From the NCBI GenBank assembly GCA_900120415.1, contig FQLW01000006.1, positions 1-64,000 on the forward strand: a stretch of 64,000 nt of DNA, written 5' to 3'. The position numbers were made by a program, and so were the translations under genes. Source of the DNA: Urmitella timonensis (GTDB lineage: Bacteria; Actinomycetota; Actinomycetes; Actinomycetales; Actinomycetaceae). Positions 28,501 through 35,850 of the stretch are shown here, in pieces; positions within the stretch are counted from its first letter, which is position 1, and each line of letters begins with the position of its first letter. Below the pieces are notes generated by a model. The model ran no database searches. It had not been told where the DNA came from and saw only the letters and a list, made by a program, of their open reading frames with translations.

Positions 28501-29409
28501 GATGGTTACCCGGTTTTGTGCAATCTTCAAGGTGTAGGCTTCATTCATTTGCTCCTTGCCTACCCCACTGACGGTTAAGCTCGGATCGATAACGTAATTA
28601 ATCTGAGTTTTAGCACTGGAGCTGGCCGAAATCGGTAGTTTGTATCCGGTGGATTTAGCTAACGTTTCGGCAAGATATTTTGCGGGCTCCCCAGCTAAGC
28701 CACTGGCAGTAATCTCGCTATCTTTGGTGAGGGTGAACCGGGAGTTACCTGCGGCAAGTTCAGCTTTTTGCGGGTAGGGAATCAATTGATTCAGCTGAGC
28801 CAGATTTTCGTTTTCTGTCGGGGTGGGCTGCGCAGCTAGAGTCCCGCAAGCTGCTATTTCCCACAGCGATAGTCCCCACTGCTGTGATTTGCCAGAAATC
28901 TGCATTTTCAGGTAGCGCATTTTTTCGCTGCCGTTAAAGGTATGCTCGGTACTTCCAGCTTTTTTACCTATCTGGTCGGTTACTAAATCCCGCCAGGTGG
29001 TGCCATCATTACTGGCTTGCAACTTGTAGGGTTTACCGAAAGTGTTTCCCCAATAAAGTTGCACCTTATTGATAGTGGCGGTTCCGGCAAAATCGATAGT
29101 CAGGGCAGCGTTATTGTCGCTTCCGGCGGCAGACCAGCGACTGGCAGAGCTTTGGTTATGGATGGCCGGAGTAGCTTTATCATCGGGACCGATATTGCCA
29201 TCTACTGCCAGTTCTGGACCTTTTTCTCCCGCAACTTCCCGGCTGGTGGCATTTACCGTTTTCCCGACTGCCAAATTGTCTGCGCACAGAGCGCTATCCC
29301 CGCTCGCGAGCGCCTGGGCACTGCTCGCTGGGATTAGCACCGACATTAAAGCTACTGCCGCTGTTACCACAGTGGCATTTGCCCGGCGTTTCCAACTAAC
29401 ATTACTCAT
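22567..29409 (-). CDS. Bifunctional beta-N-acetylhexosaminidase (GH20) and beta-galactosidase (GH35), wall-anchored
   Basis: This is a 2280-residue surface enzyme. After a signal peptide (1-36) come a discoidin-like module (about 40-190), a GH20b domain (about 205-340) and a GH20 barrel (about 345-700) with the catalytic pair Asp540-Glu541 in HIGGDEAN. A GH35 barrel follows (about 890-1240), with acid/base Glu1070 in QVENELL and nucleophile Glu1165 in FIAEGQGG. Two tandem modules of about 115 residues (around 1315-1430 and 1440-1560) share the pattern GxGI...DG...AGKHTLKV. GH35 C-terminal jelly-roll domains, a Pro-rich linker and the anchor LGRTG with hydrophobic tail complete it. It would take alternating galactose and HexNAc from lactosamine-type chains. 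It is 75 bases downstream of a GH20 gene and probably co-transcribed. Confidence 0.88.
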   Translation of the reverse strand: MSNVSWKRRANATVVTAAVALMSVLIPASSAQALASGDSALCADNLAVGKTVNATSREVAGEKGPELAVDGNIGPDDKATPAIHNQSSASRWSAAGSDNNAALTIDFAGTATINKVQLYWGNTFGKPYKLQASNDGTTWRDLVTDQIGKKAGSTEHTFNGSEKMRYLKMQISGKSQQWGLSLWEIAACGTLAAQPTPTENENLAQLNQLIPYPQKAELAAGNSRFTLTKDSEITASGLAGEPAKYLAETLAKSTGYKLPISASSSAKTQINYVIDPSLTVSGVGKEQMNEAYTLKIAQNRVTITARSASGALWATQSLLQLLGPWAVFPKVTVGSLMPIPAMTIQDGPRYSWRGLMIDPARSFIPKNEVIKLMHSMSRFKMNTLHLHLSDEGWRIDIPNEGKDATDPIDYSQLAKRGGSAGLRAGDIDRAPQAGRTGYYTLDDYREMVATANKLGIAIVPEIDTPGHTEAALYSIPQLNSENSNPKPQGGQDTIGQPNYSKNNMKVNLDALNPHTYTFMQHVLKILAQNSNNTYLHIGGDEANSMDHQHYLQYMQQILPKVKAMKQTPIVWDEALKSVGAAGIADNGGVVQWWNTDSAAPNRSQLRNDFVAKGGKFIVSNASYFYYPQREDRSHVAPSWACPGGECTLKHAYDAQPQQVMGLSDDKGILGIEGAVWSEGVRNLADIEYIAFPRLLAHAEMGWTNQANKNWERFRGGVAQQATALNVTDTSFFNGSQVTWRISPALSPIAVDSQGKGIGKANRQLIGYVSAPGKGKNNLDLSLTLTPKESQNVINVPVSTTLDKEYIPVNGSYQTGRQMNSVFKVYADLTKVPKDSYQAQLSAKASGLKSLDGKSDTALVSAVIQVPSLSGQTPPEPGTQTSQSDTTWESTERSYPKSSYSFPGNDGKPHKVTWDNHSLKIDGERLQVWAGEFHPWRIPSPQAWRDVLQKIKAAGFNAVSFYFFWGDHQSEEGGPFNFDKGTRRDIDLLLTMAKEEGLYVIARPGPYVNAEISMGGLPAYMTNYAASSLRSTDPKALAASKSWLKAFNNIAKKHLITEGGGSIIMYQVENELLTENPSTTAFLKELSNFVRTDGITVPLFENDWGLAGRFAPNKAGNPAGKYGSTDFYTYDRYPLGFNCGAGRGNLDDVEQTFRNYEPKGPHFIAEGQGGAFTPWGANFTPEKCASFTDGNFVRQWGTVLAGNGVKAYTYYMIFGGTNWGYTGSPSSGFTSYDYGAGIDEDRTIRKDKFGAQKEIAYYLQANPQYVTSDPVAKPDIKRVSGNAQIRGYQRISSEGAAELSATGNGGRTLGFVLNNTNDTSTNKFTFALDLANTSGVGARFNHDDSDSDLKYSTGWKSVKDDSAWKGSVHEAAKAGEEVAFEFTGTGIEIAVATGTDHGKFAVKLDDQAEQVVTGWVGTEQNKPTQKVVFSKSNLPAGKHTLKVRVLGQSAEGSTTGGTKVQLDALNVLGASATPWIVVNNNDSAIKYNPAVGTASSWEYATGQNWTSGDYQGDETYSARKGDSYTYDFNGVGIDIIGAFSGNHGIADVYIDGEKVGQTAEEVTNTARPQQVLYSVRGLSAGKHTLKVEVTGKPFAGSKGTFVSLDALRVFPDKDAIDQFNTGTSVKDGENSWSRIPQKAGTALTLHGRDALLMSADMKIAGQKLLYTTSQLFGSPIATDNARVQYLLGVAGDDGETLLRYPAKPQVKAPKGVEVTWKEQYKTLRLNYKYSAEPSDITITPAASDRAASAGDTLRLRIIDRTYAQTTWLLNTGDGGSGKRLAVEGAELARNWSLNGSNAEVNGTTDSKSQTPYVLLPKGVKSASWNGGKAGIGETEGVYAGFTKFIPQMLSFEPPQLKWVKQEGAPEKEINFDDSAWQVANGMQRNHTWQAPSANGLVLDSNYYGFYEGSVWYRATFVTSSDSPVITLNANGGSGVPGHGKNPAFMQVWANGKSLGAASAAGAGQTFTAKGIKAGDKVVLAVLVNNLGQNLDWSDNGLSRQNRGLYSATIPAQDGTVTWKIQGAADKSGTKDKARGLYNNGGLYGERQGWHLPGLDDSKWTAATDMHADEAGVTWYRSTFDLNVPKDADVAFRLDVLSRRFGNTQQTRTDHSQALLFVNGWNTGIYIGDIGPQDSFTIPAAFLNLNGKNTAAIAVIGKEADAGPENVVLRAVHLSQMNALAPVTAQTDNPGEVEPETPDKPDTPDQPEKPNPSQPDNPQNPANPSPEATPTENAKTPSSKGKSVKEGLGRTGTEGVSALLIALLALGVGIGMRYRQRLQEEK

Positions 29410-29484
29410 TTATTTACCTTTCCCAGCCTCTTTGCTCAGATTCTTATATGTCTTTCGCAAGCGTCTCGCCGCTTCGTTCCCCTT

Positions 29485-32400
29485 TTACCTGTGAGTTCGG
29501 TGTCGGATTAGCAACAAAACTCCCCCAAATCCGATACTTAGCGCGGCTAGTAGCAGCGATAGCTCGCTGGAAGCACCGGTGGAGGGCATCGCAGAAGTAG
29601 TGTTTTGCTGGCGGGGTTTAGCGCCCGGCTTTGACCCGGTGTTACCAGGTTTTGCCGCCCCACTATCTGAGCCTGCTCCTGGTTTAGTATCTGGTTGCCC
29701 GTCGGGTTTGCTAGGTTTATCAGGGTTCGGGTTATCGGGGCTGGGCTCCTCAGGCGAGAGCGCGCATTTTTCTTTTTCAGCCGCGTTCATATCGCGAACG
29801 CCCTGTTCCGTAGTCACCTGGGCATTAGCAGTATCAAGCACCCATTTAGCTCCAGCTGCATCCCAAATATATTCGGTAGTGGTAACGCTGCGGGTCTGCA
29901 TGACTTTGAAGGTCTTACAATTGCTGGCGTCTTGCTCTGGGGAGTCAGTCCACTCGCCTTTTACCACCTGGGGAGCCGGTTTTTCGGGTTTTTCCGGCTG
30001 CGGCGGCTCAACTTGACCGGGGTCTTCGCCCATATCTAGGGTCCATTCGCTCTTTGCGCCCTCTTTAAACCTGAATAGGTCACTCGCGGGCTTCGCTACA
30101 ACTTTGGTTTTTCCATAGGGCAGCGGAACGGCCTGCTGCGGGGTTAGCAGTTGATCACCTAAGTAATACTTAACTCCCGTAACTGCGGGCACTAGGAAAT
30201 ATCCGGGATATTCTTTTCCTTGCGCCGTTAGGGGTTGCTTTTCCGCTACGGGAGCAACCGGGGTTACTTCCGTTCCGTTTTTGGCACAGACAGCTCCGAA
30301 ACGAATCTCAGCTGCACCTCCAAAATCATTTCCTGCCTGGGAGTTCAGCTGAACCATCCGCACGTATTTGCCACTTAACTGTTTGTCAGCTGCAAAGTTA
30401 AATACTTGCGGGTCAGCGTGATTCTTCAAAGAACCACTAATGGCGCTCTTCCAGTCGCTGCCATTTTCTGATACTTCAATCCGGAAATCTTTAACCCGCG
30501 AGTTTTCTTGCCCGCTGCGTGCCGTATATTCAAACCCGGTAATCACGCATTTTTGCTCTGGAGCCGCTTTGAGCTGTGCGGTAATGGTGTGCGGGAAAGT
30601 ACCGGCCGGAGCAGCCCAGCGGGTGTGCCAATAGGTATTGGGATCGCCGTCAAATGCGGCGCTTACCGGACCGGAGGGTTTTGGCTCATTATCTGCCTGC
30701 GAGGAGGCCGTAATGTTTTCATATCCGCAATTCGGGTCATTCATCGTGGGGCATTGCGCAACCGGATTTAGTAGTTCTTCGCGATTAGACACAATGGTGG
30801 CAGTGACTTCGGCACTTCTGTTAGCCCCAATCTGGGTGGCGCTAAGTTGATGAGTACCACTGTCTTGCGGTCGTAACACTTTTTCTGCCTTGTCAAAGAA
30901 TGGCAGATAGTATTCGGCGCTCCCATCTGCCCCAGGCATTGCCAGGAATTGGGTTTTACCGTTCCAGGCGAGTTTTACATATTTGCCGGGTTCAAACCCG
31001 CTTAGCTTAACTTTTACCCGCTCATAGGGGCGGATGAGATTCTTTTCAATGGTGATAGTCGGTTTTTTACTTGCATCCCAGGGGTTATTTTCACTGGGAT
31101 CGGGGGCGCCATTTGCCACATTTACCGTAAAGGTGGTTTTTTGTCCGTTTGACCCCGTAATAGTACCGGTGTAAGTTCCGGGATTCGCATAGGGGTGTTT
31201 TCCGGTCACTTTATATAGCGGGCTGCTATGTAGGGCATCTCGGGAATGGCTTTGGGTGAATATTGCCGGTGAGGGCGCGGAGCCGTCACCCCAATCAATA
31301 GTGGCGCTGAAGGGAGTATCCCCGAGGGCGGAAGCGGCGTTATCGACTTTCGTTATTTGCGTTCCCTCAGAGTTTTTCACAGTGCCGGGAGCCGCAAATT
31401 CGCCTACTGCCAGATTCACGGAGCGGCCCGGCGCAACTTTTTGGTCTACCCCCGCTAAAGCGGTTTGCCAATTGGCTTTGGGACCGTCAAAGAAGTTCAC
31501 TGCCGAAACCGCGAGCCTATCTCCCATAGCTGCCATGCGCTGTTTGAACTGGTTTACGTTTCTCTTCGCTTGTGGAGTCCACGCTACTTCCGCATGAGAG
31601 ATTGAGCGCGGCCACATTAACCATTCTGCCTGGTATCCTCCGCGAATAGTTTCTGACCATTGCACGGCTACTGTCCCGACAATGCTGCTTTCGGGAATCC
31701 CTTTGATTACTTGCGCCGGATCCCAGTTATAGTATTTATCGAAATCTCCAGTTCCGCTCCAGGTTAAACCGATACTGTTACCCCCGGGAACTCCATATTT
31801 CATATCTATATAGGCGGTCGAGGCGTTCGATACCGCGACTTTAACGCCCTCGTTTTGAATTGCTCGTTTCGTGTTAGCGGTACTACCGGTCCAATACTGC
31901 ACCAAGTCCCCAGGCTGTAGCGTGTTGGAGGCGATTTCATTCCATCCGATTGGAGATTTGCCTTGATCGCGAACTGCTTTCGCGGACATATTCAGAAATT
32001 CGTTGAATTTGTCTTTCCCCAGTTTGGTAACCATATCGTGGGATTCGTCCCCTCCGATATGAATAATTTTACCGGGGGTAAGCGCCGCCAGCTGTTTAAA
32101 TACGTGGCGGACAAAATACTGGGTGTGCTTTGAGTCTGGATCAAGGTAGGAATAACCCACATCTCCGGTTCCATTGGCGGGGGCTACCTGCCATTTAGCC
32201 GGATCAGTTATGGCATTGCCATCGGCATCTACAGTGCCATTATGAGAGGATTTGGCAGAGTTTAATTGCGGGATGGCAGCTAGAGCCGCATTGGTGTGTC
32301 CGGGCATATCAAACTCGGGCTGAATCGTTACGAAACGCTCGGCCGCATATTTGACCAGTTCCTTATATTCTTCCTGAGTGTAGAAACCGTGATGTCCCAA

Positions 32401-33663
32401 TTCGACTACATTATCGTCTGCCTGCTGACTAGAGCCGGTTAAATCCTTTAAGGAATAGGCTTCCGAGTTCCAATTCATTGCGGTTTTGCCGGAAACCTCG
32501 GTGAGCTTGCTGTAGTCGATAGTGTCCCCAGCTTCGCGTCCCTCATTGGTTATTTGCAGCCGCCAACCCTGATCATCTGAAAGGTGTAGATGTAAACGGG
32601 AGCCTTTCACATTGGCAAAAGTGTCAATCATCTGTTTTAAGTCAGCGATTGTCAGGAACGAGCGGGCTACATCTGCTTGTATCGCGCGATGCGCAAACCG
32701 GGGCGCGTCCTTTACCGTAATCGCGGAGGCTAGCCACTGGCTGTTTACCGGATGGGGAGAATAGATAAAGGCGGGGAATAGTTGCAGCAGAGTGCGGGTA
32801 GCGTTCCAGACGCCTTGCGGGGATTTTCCGACAATCTCTACCCCGCTTTCACTAACCTTTAAGCTATAGGCTTCCTCGATATTTCCACTGGTTAAACCGG
32901 TGGTATCTAGACCAGTGTCTACCCGTAAACTGATCTCGCCCTCTTTACCCACTGGCAGGGGAAATCCGGTGGAGGCACGCATAGTTTTGGCGGTCATCTC
33001 CGCTACCGCTTTAGAAGCGGAATCAGTTTTGATTTTAGTGTCTGCGCCTAATTCAAAACCACCTTCTCCGGGAGTCATTTCAGCAGGCAGTGGAATCAAA
33101 TTAGGCTGGGCGGGAGCTACCGGTTCTGCCCCGTCCCATACTTCAAATTCAAATAGGGAAACCCCGTATTTAATTCCTTGGAAAGGGGTGCGGCTCTCGG
33201 CCTGCATTTTCACGTATTTCCATGTTCCGTTAGCGGTAGCGGCATTGAGTTTTTGGGTATCTGTGCTGGAACATTGCGGGCGGATGGTGTCGCTGGCTTT
33301 TTCCCAAGTGGTTCCGTCAGTTGAAACCTCTAAATGATAGGAGGCGGCACAGGCGGCTTCCCATTTAATAGTTACGTGGTCAATTTTAATGGCTTCTTTT
33401 AGATGTACCGCAATCCAAGCCTGGTCACTGTGATTGGATGACCAGCGAGAATCACCGCTGTCGTTACCATCAATAGCGGCCTGCGCCTGCCATTTATCAG
33501 CAACTTCATTACCGGAAGCACTAACGCTCGCGCCATTGGCTGCTAATGCTTGATTAGCTGGCGCTGCAGCCTCGGCTGTCCCGATGCCGGCTGGTAATAA
33601 TGCCGCTAGTGCCAGAGCGCCTGCCCCTAAAAGGCAAAATACCTTTTTAGACCGGTTAAACAT
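29485..33663 (-). CDS. Beta-N-acetylhexosaminidase (GH20), wall-anchored
   Basis: This 1392-residue secreted enzyme has a signal peptide (1-33), a discoidin-like module (about 40-180), a GH20b domain (about 190-320) and a GH20 barrel (about 325-690) with Asp539-Glu540 in HIGGDESH. A PKD-like domain follows (about 770-850; pattern IDWGDGS...HPYANPGTYT). After it come a second discoidin module (about 985-1130), a GVKYYLGD...FRFKEGA module, a TTEYIWD-type module, a linker and the anchor MPSTG with hydrophobic span and HRTHR tail. Its first 700 residues match the layout of the GH20 part of the next gene, so the two are likely duplicates that diverged in what was added C-terminally. It would release terminal GlcNAc or GalNAc. 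Confidence 0.9.
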   Translation of the reverse strand: MFNRSKKVFCLLGAGALALAALLPAGIGTAEAAAPANQALAANGASVSASGNEVADKWQAQAAIDGNDSGDSRWSSNHSDQAWIAVHLKEAIKIDHVTIKWEAACAASYHLEVSTDGTTWEKASDTIRPQCSSTDTQKLNAATANGTWKYVKMQAESRTPFQGIKYGVSLFEFEVWDGAEPVAPAQPNLIPLPAEMTPGEGGFELGADTKIKTDSASKAVAEMTAKTMRASTGFPLPVGKEGEISLRVDTGLDTTGLTSGNIEEAYSLKVSESGVEIVGKSPQGVWNATRTLLQLFPAFIYSPHPVNSQWLASAITVKDAPRFAHRAIQADVARSFLTIADLKQMIDTFANVKGSRLHLHLSDDQGWRLQITNEGREAGDTIDYSKLTEVSGKTAMNWNSEAYSLKDLTGSSQQADDNVVELGHHGFYTQEEYKELVKYAAERFVTIQPEFDMPGHTNAALAAIPQLNSAKSSHNGTVDADGNAITDPAKWQVAPANGTGDVGYSYLDPDSKHTQYFVRHVFKQLAALTPGKIIHIGGDESHDMVTKLGKDKFNEFLNMSAKAVRDQGKSPIGWNEIASNTLQPGDLVQYWTGSTANTKRAIQNEGVKVAVSNASTAYIDMKYGVPGGNSIGLTWSGTGDFDKYYNWDPAQVIKGIPESSIVGTVAVQWSETIRGGYQAEWLMWPRSISHAEVAWTPQAKRNVNQFKQRMAAMGDRLAVSAVNFFDGPKANWQTALAGVDQKVAPGRSVNLAVGEFAAPGTVKNSEGTQITKVDNAASALGDTPFSATIDWGDGSAPSPAIFTQSHSRDALHSSPLYKVTGKHPYANPGTYTGTITGSNGQKTTFTVNVANGAPDPSENNPWDASKKPTITIEKNLIRPYERVKVKLSGFEPGKYVKLAWNGKTQFLAMPGADGSAEYYLPFFDKAEKVLRPQDSGTHQLSATQIGANRSAEVTATIVSNREELLNPVAQCPTMNDPNCGYENITASSQADNEPKPSGPVSAAFDGDPNTYWHTRWAAPAGTFPHTITAQLKAAPEQKCVITGFEYTARSGQENSRVKDFRIEVSENGSDWKSAISGSLKNHADPQVFNFAADKQLSGKYVRMVQLNSQAGNDFGGAAEIRFGAVCAKNGTEVTPVAPVAEKQPLTAQGKEYPGYFLVPAVTGVKYYLGDQLLTPQQAVPLPYGKTKVVAKPASDLFRFKEGAKSEWTLDMGEDPGQVEPPQPEKPEKPAPQVVKGEWTDSPEQDASNCKTFKVMQTRSVTTTEYIWDAAGAKWVLDTANAQVTTEQGVRDMNAAEKEKCALSPEEPSPDNPNPDKPSKPDGQPDTKPGAGSDSGAAKPGNTGSKPGAKPRQQNTTSAMPSTGASSELSLLLAALSIGFGGVLLLIRHRTHR

Positions 33664-34084
33664 TTCCTACACCTTCCTGTTTCGCAATCCCGCAATCGCG
33701 CTATTACTGCCCAATCAAACCTATTTAAGGAGGTACATTAGGGGAAGTTTCTCCCCTAAAGCACCGGTTATCTTTTACCGCTACGCTCTCTGTCAGTGCT
33801 GTTTACAGCGATTCCATTCCCCAGAATCAAAGCTAGTTTCAAAGACTCTCAGGCACGCCCTATCAAGAGGGCGAGCTTAAATCTTTCTTCACTTCTTTGT
33901 GTCTTTCTGGCTGCTGGTACAAAGACAGCGTCTTTACTGTCGAGGACGTACACTCTTGGTTTCAAGAGTGCTCCCAGTTTAACAAAAGGAAACACTCAGA
34001 AACGAATCCTTGGTTGAAAAACTAGCTGACCTTTCAGGGTGGCTAGGATTAAGCAATCCGAATAAGCAGGAAATGTCGTTAGGG
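33664..34084. promoter_or_regulatory. Intergenic region upstream of the GH20 operon
   Basis: No gene is seen. Near the GH20 start is a hairpin of TTAGGGGA (33738-33745) with TCCCCTAA (33752-33759) around a six-base loop, located in the minus-strand leader. Further out is CACTCTTG-GTTT-CAAGAGTG (33951-33970), and AAAGAC/GTCTTT repeats lie at 33921-33935. None has a U-run, so they are more likely operators or leader structures than terminators. Confidence 0.4.
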
Positions 34085-34990
34085 CTAAATCCCCGCTGAG
34101 TTTAGCGCGTTAATCACCAGTTCGCGTGCCTGGTCAGCAATCGCCGGACCTTGCAGACCTAATACGCCATGGCAGGTGCCTGGAAGCAGCGTTAGGCGCA
34201 CCGGAACGTTACTTTCCGTTAAGGTCTGCGCAAATCTAATATCTTCATCTCGCAAGGGATCGCATTGGTTGGCTACCAGGAAAGTTTCCGGCCACCCCGA
34301 TAAGTCACTGGCTCTGCCGGGAGCCGCATAAATATCAGCTTTTCCCTCGCCTAGATAGGCTTTCCAACTGGCTTTAGCGTTAGGCAAATCCCATACCGGG
34401 GTGTCTTGTCCGCCTTGCATAGAGACTGTTTCCAGCCGATCATCTAAAACTGGCTCAATTAGAAACACTCGGTCAGCAAGTGCTATTCCTTGGTCGCGAC
34501 TGAATAAGGTTACTGCTGCCGCCAGATTACCTCCGGCGCTATCGCCATAAATTACGCTCGGGAGCGCCGGAAACTCTGTTTTCACCCATTGCCAGCCCGC
34601 CACACAGTCCTGTAATGGCAAAGGATAGGGATTCTCGGGGGCGAGGCGATAGTTGGGGCTAACAACACACTGACCAGTTTCTGCCACTAGCTGTCCGTTC
34701 CAGCCATCATCATAGCGAGCTTGCCCCGCAATCATTCCCCCACCATGAATACTGTAGATAACCCCTTGCGGTTCGCGATTATCTGGGCGGAATACTCGCA
34801 GTTCAACCTGGTAACCATCTTTGCTTTCCACCTGCACTATTTCCCGGGTGATACCGGCAGGTAGCGCAATCTCGCCACTGAGCATTTTTTCGCCCGCTGC
34901 CCGCATTGCCGGCGGATCCCAGGCCATTTGGGGTGGAACTGTGTCAAGAACCGCGGCTATCTCGGAATCTAAAAGTATCTTGCTATCCAT
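34085..34990 (-). CDS. HSL-type alpha/beta hydrolase (acetylesterase-like)
   Basis: This 301-residue hydrolase of the hormone-sensitive-lipase family has the oxyanion motif HGGG (82-85), the nucleophile Ser151 in GDSAGGN and a C-terminal catalytic His in TCHGVLG. Such enzymes cut short acyl esters, including acetyl groups on sugars. The start at 34990 is chosen because GGAGAAG sits seven bases upstream; a second ATG at 35005 lies inside that site. No signal peptide is visible, so it is cytoplasmic. It is the last gene of a unit with another esterase-like hydrolase and a sugar-porter transporter, which suggests import and deacylation of an acylated carbohydrate. Substrate is unknown. Confidence 0.78.
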   Translation of the reverse strand: MDSKILLDSEIAAVLDTVPPQMAWDPPAMRAAGEKMLSGEIALPAGITREIVQVESKDGYQVELRVFRPDNREPQGVIYSIHGGGMIAGQARYDDGWNGQLVAETGQCVVSPNYRLAPENPYPLPLQDCVAGWQWVKTEFPALPSVIYGDSAGGNLAAAVTLFSRDQGIALADRVFLIEPVLDDRLETVSMQGGQDTPVWDLPNAKASWKAYLGEGKADIYAAPGRASDLSGWPETFLVANQCDPLRDEDIRFAQTLTESNVPVRLTLLPGTCHGVLGLQGPAIADQARELVINALNSAGI

Positions 34991-35012
34991 TATTCTCTTC
35001 TCCATTGAAACT

Positions 35013-35825
35013 CTAATAATCTAGACTAGCCAATAAATCGTCACAAAGCGCATAGAACTCGGCTTCTTTTTCACGGCGTACGCAGTGACGGGTTCCCGGA
35101 AGAATCACCGTCTTTAAGTTATGGTTGCCCAGGTTTTCGATTTCTTTTAGCCGTTGCGGTCCTATCAACACGTCCTCACCATCGGAGGTAATGAGCAAGG
35201 TCGGCATATTGAGTGAGCAGGCAATCTGCTCCCATGACTGCCGCGGGCTAACTTCGCCGAGGGCAACAAAATCTAAATCGACTTGCAGTTTCCCCTGTAA
35301 CCAGCCAGAGGCTTCCGCGAGCGACCAGCTGGAATAGTCTTTGCGGTTTTCTGCTAATGCCGCGACCATTTCGGCTCGCATCCATTTAATTCGTTTCACC
35401 AGCTCCGCTGCGCCTTCTTTGTATTGGGTAGCCTGCTGTGGGGTTAGCCAGGCAGGTTCTTCCAAAATCAAGGCTTTAACTAAATCTGGTCGCCAGAACG
35501 CTACCGCGCTCATCACCGCTGCCCCCATTGAGTGCCCGATTAGTATAGCGGGCTCGCCAGCATTAAGGTGCTCAATCGTGCATATCATATCGGCGACTTC
35601 GGTAGCTAGCGGGTCAAGCAGGGCTTCGCGGCTAAAACGAGGAGACAGCCCATGCCCGCGCGCGTCTACACAGGCTACGCGGTAATCGTTTGACCAGTAT
35701 TTTTGCAGGCTAGCTAACGAGGACGCATTATCGGTAACCCCGTGGGTAGCGATAATCAGTGAACTATCTGCAGATCCCGCCATGGTATAGGCCAGCATCT
35801 GACCTTCCGGAATTGTCTTTTCCAT
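35013..35825 (-). CDS. Alpha/beta hydrolase, paralogue of the one beside nanA
   Basis: This 270-residue hydrolase has an oxyanion region near HGVTD, nucleophile Ser in GHSMG and catalytic His in TRHCVRR. It is clearly related to the 268-residue hydrolase at 7306-8112 (shared MLxYxxAG start, GHGLSPRF, EPAWL, GKLQVD). I place the start at 35825, where AAGG lies about ten bases upstream. The open frame reaches 35873 but then overlaps the transporter gene by 23 bases. It lies between the MFS gene and the HSL-type esterase in one minus-strand unit. The two paralogues sit in separate sugar-uptake loci, so a shared role in trimming acylated sugars is plausible but unproven. Confidence 0.75.
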   Translation of the reverse strand: MEKTIPEGQMLAYTMAGSADSSLIIATHGVTDNASSLASLQKYWSNDYRVACVDARGHGLSPRFSREALLDPLATEVADMICTIEHLNAGEPAILIGHSMGAAVMSAVAFWRPDLVKALILEEPAWLTPQQATQYKEGAAELVKRIKWMRAEMVAALAENRKDYSSWSLAEASGWLQGKLQVDLDFVALGEVSPRQSWEQIACSLNMPTLLITSDGEDVLIGPQRLKEIENLGNHNLKTVILPGTRHCVRREKEAEFYALCDDLLASLDY

Positions 35826-35850
35826 AGTAATTACCTTAACTTTTTGCGCG

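Noticed and set aside
11400-33500. Many plus-strand open frames opposite the four glycosidase genes
   Set aside because: They are antisense shadows of long genes, with no family resemblance or ribosome sites.
33951-33970. Hairpin CACTCTTG-GTTT-CAAGAGTG as a terminator
   Set aside because: No U-run on either strand and no gene ends nearby; more likely regulatory.
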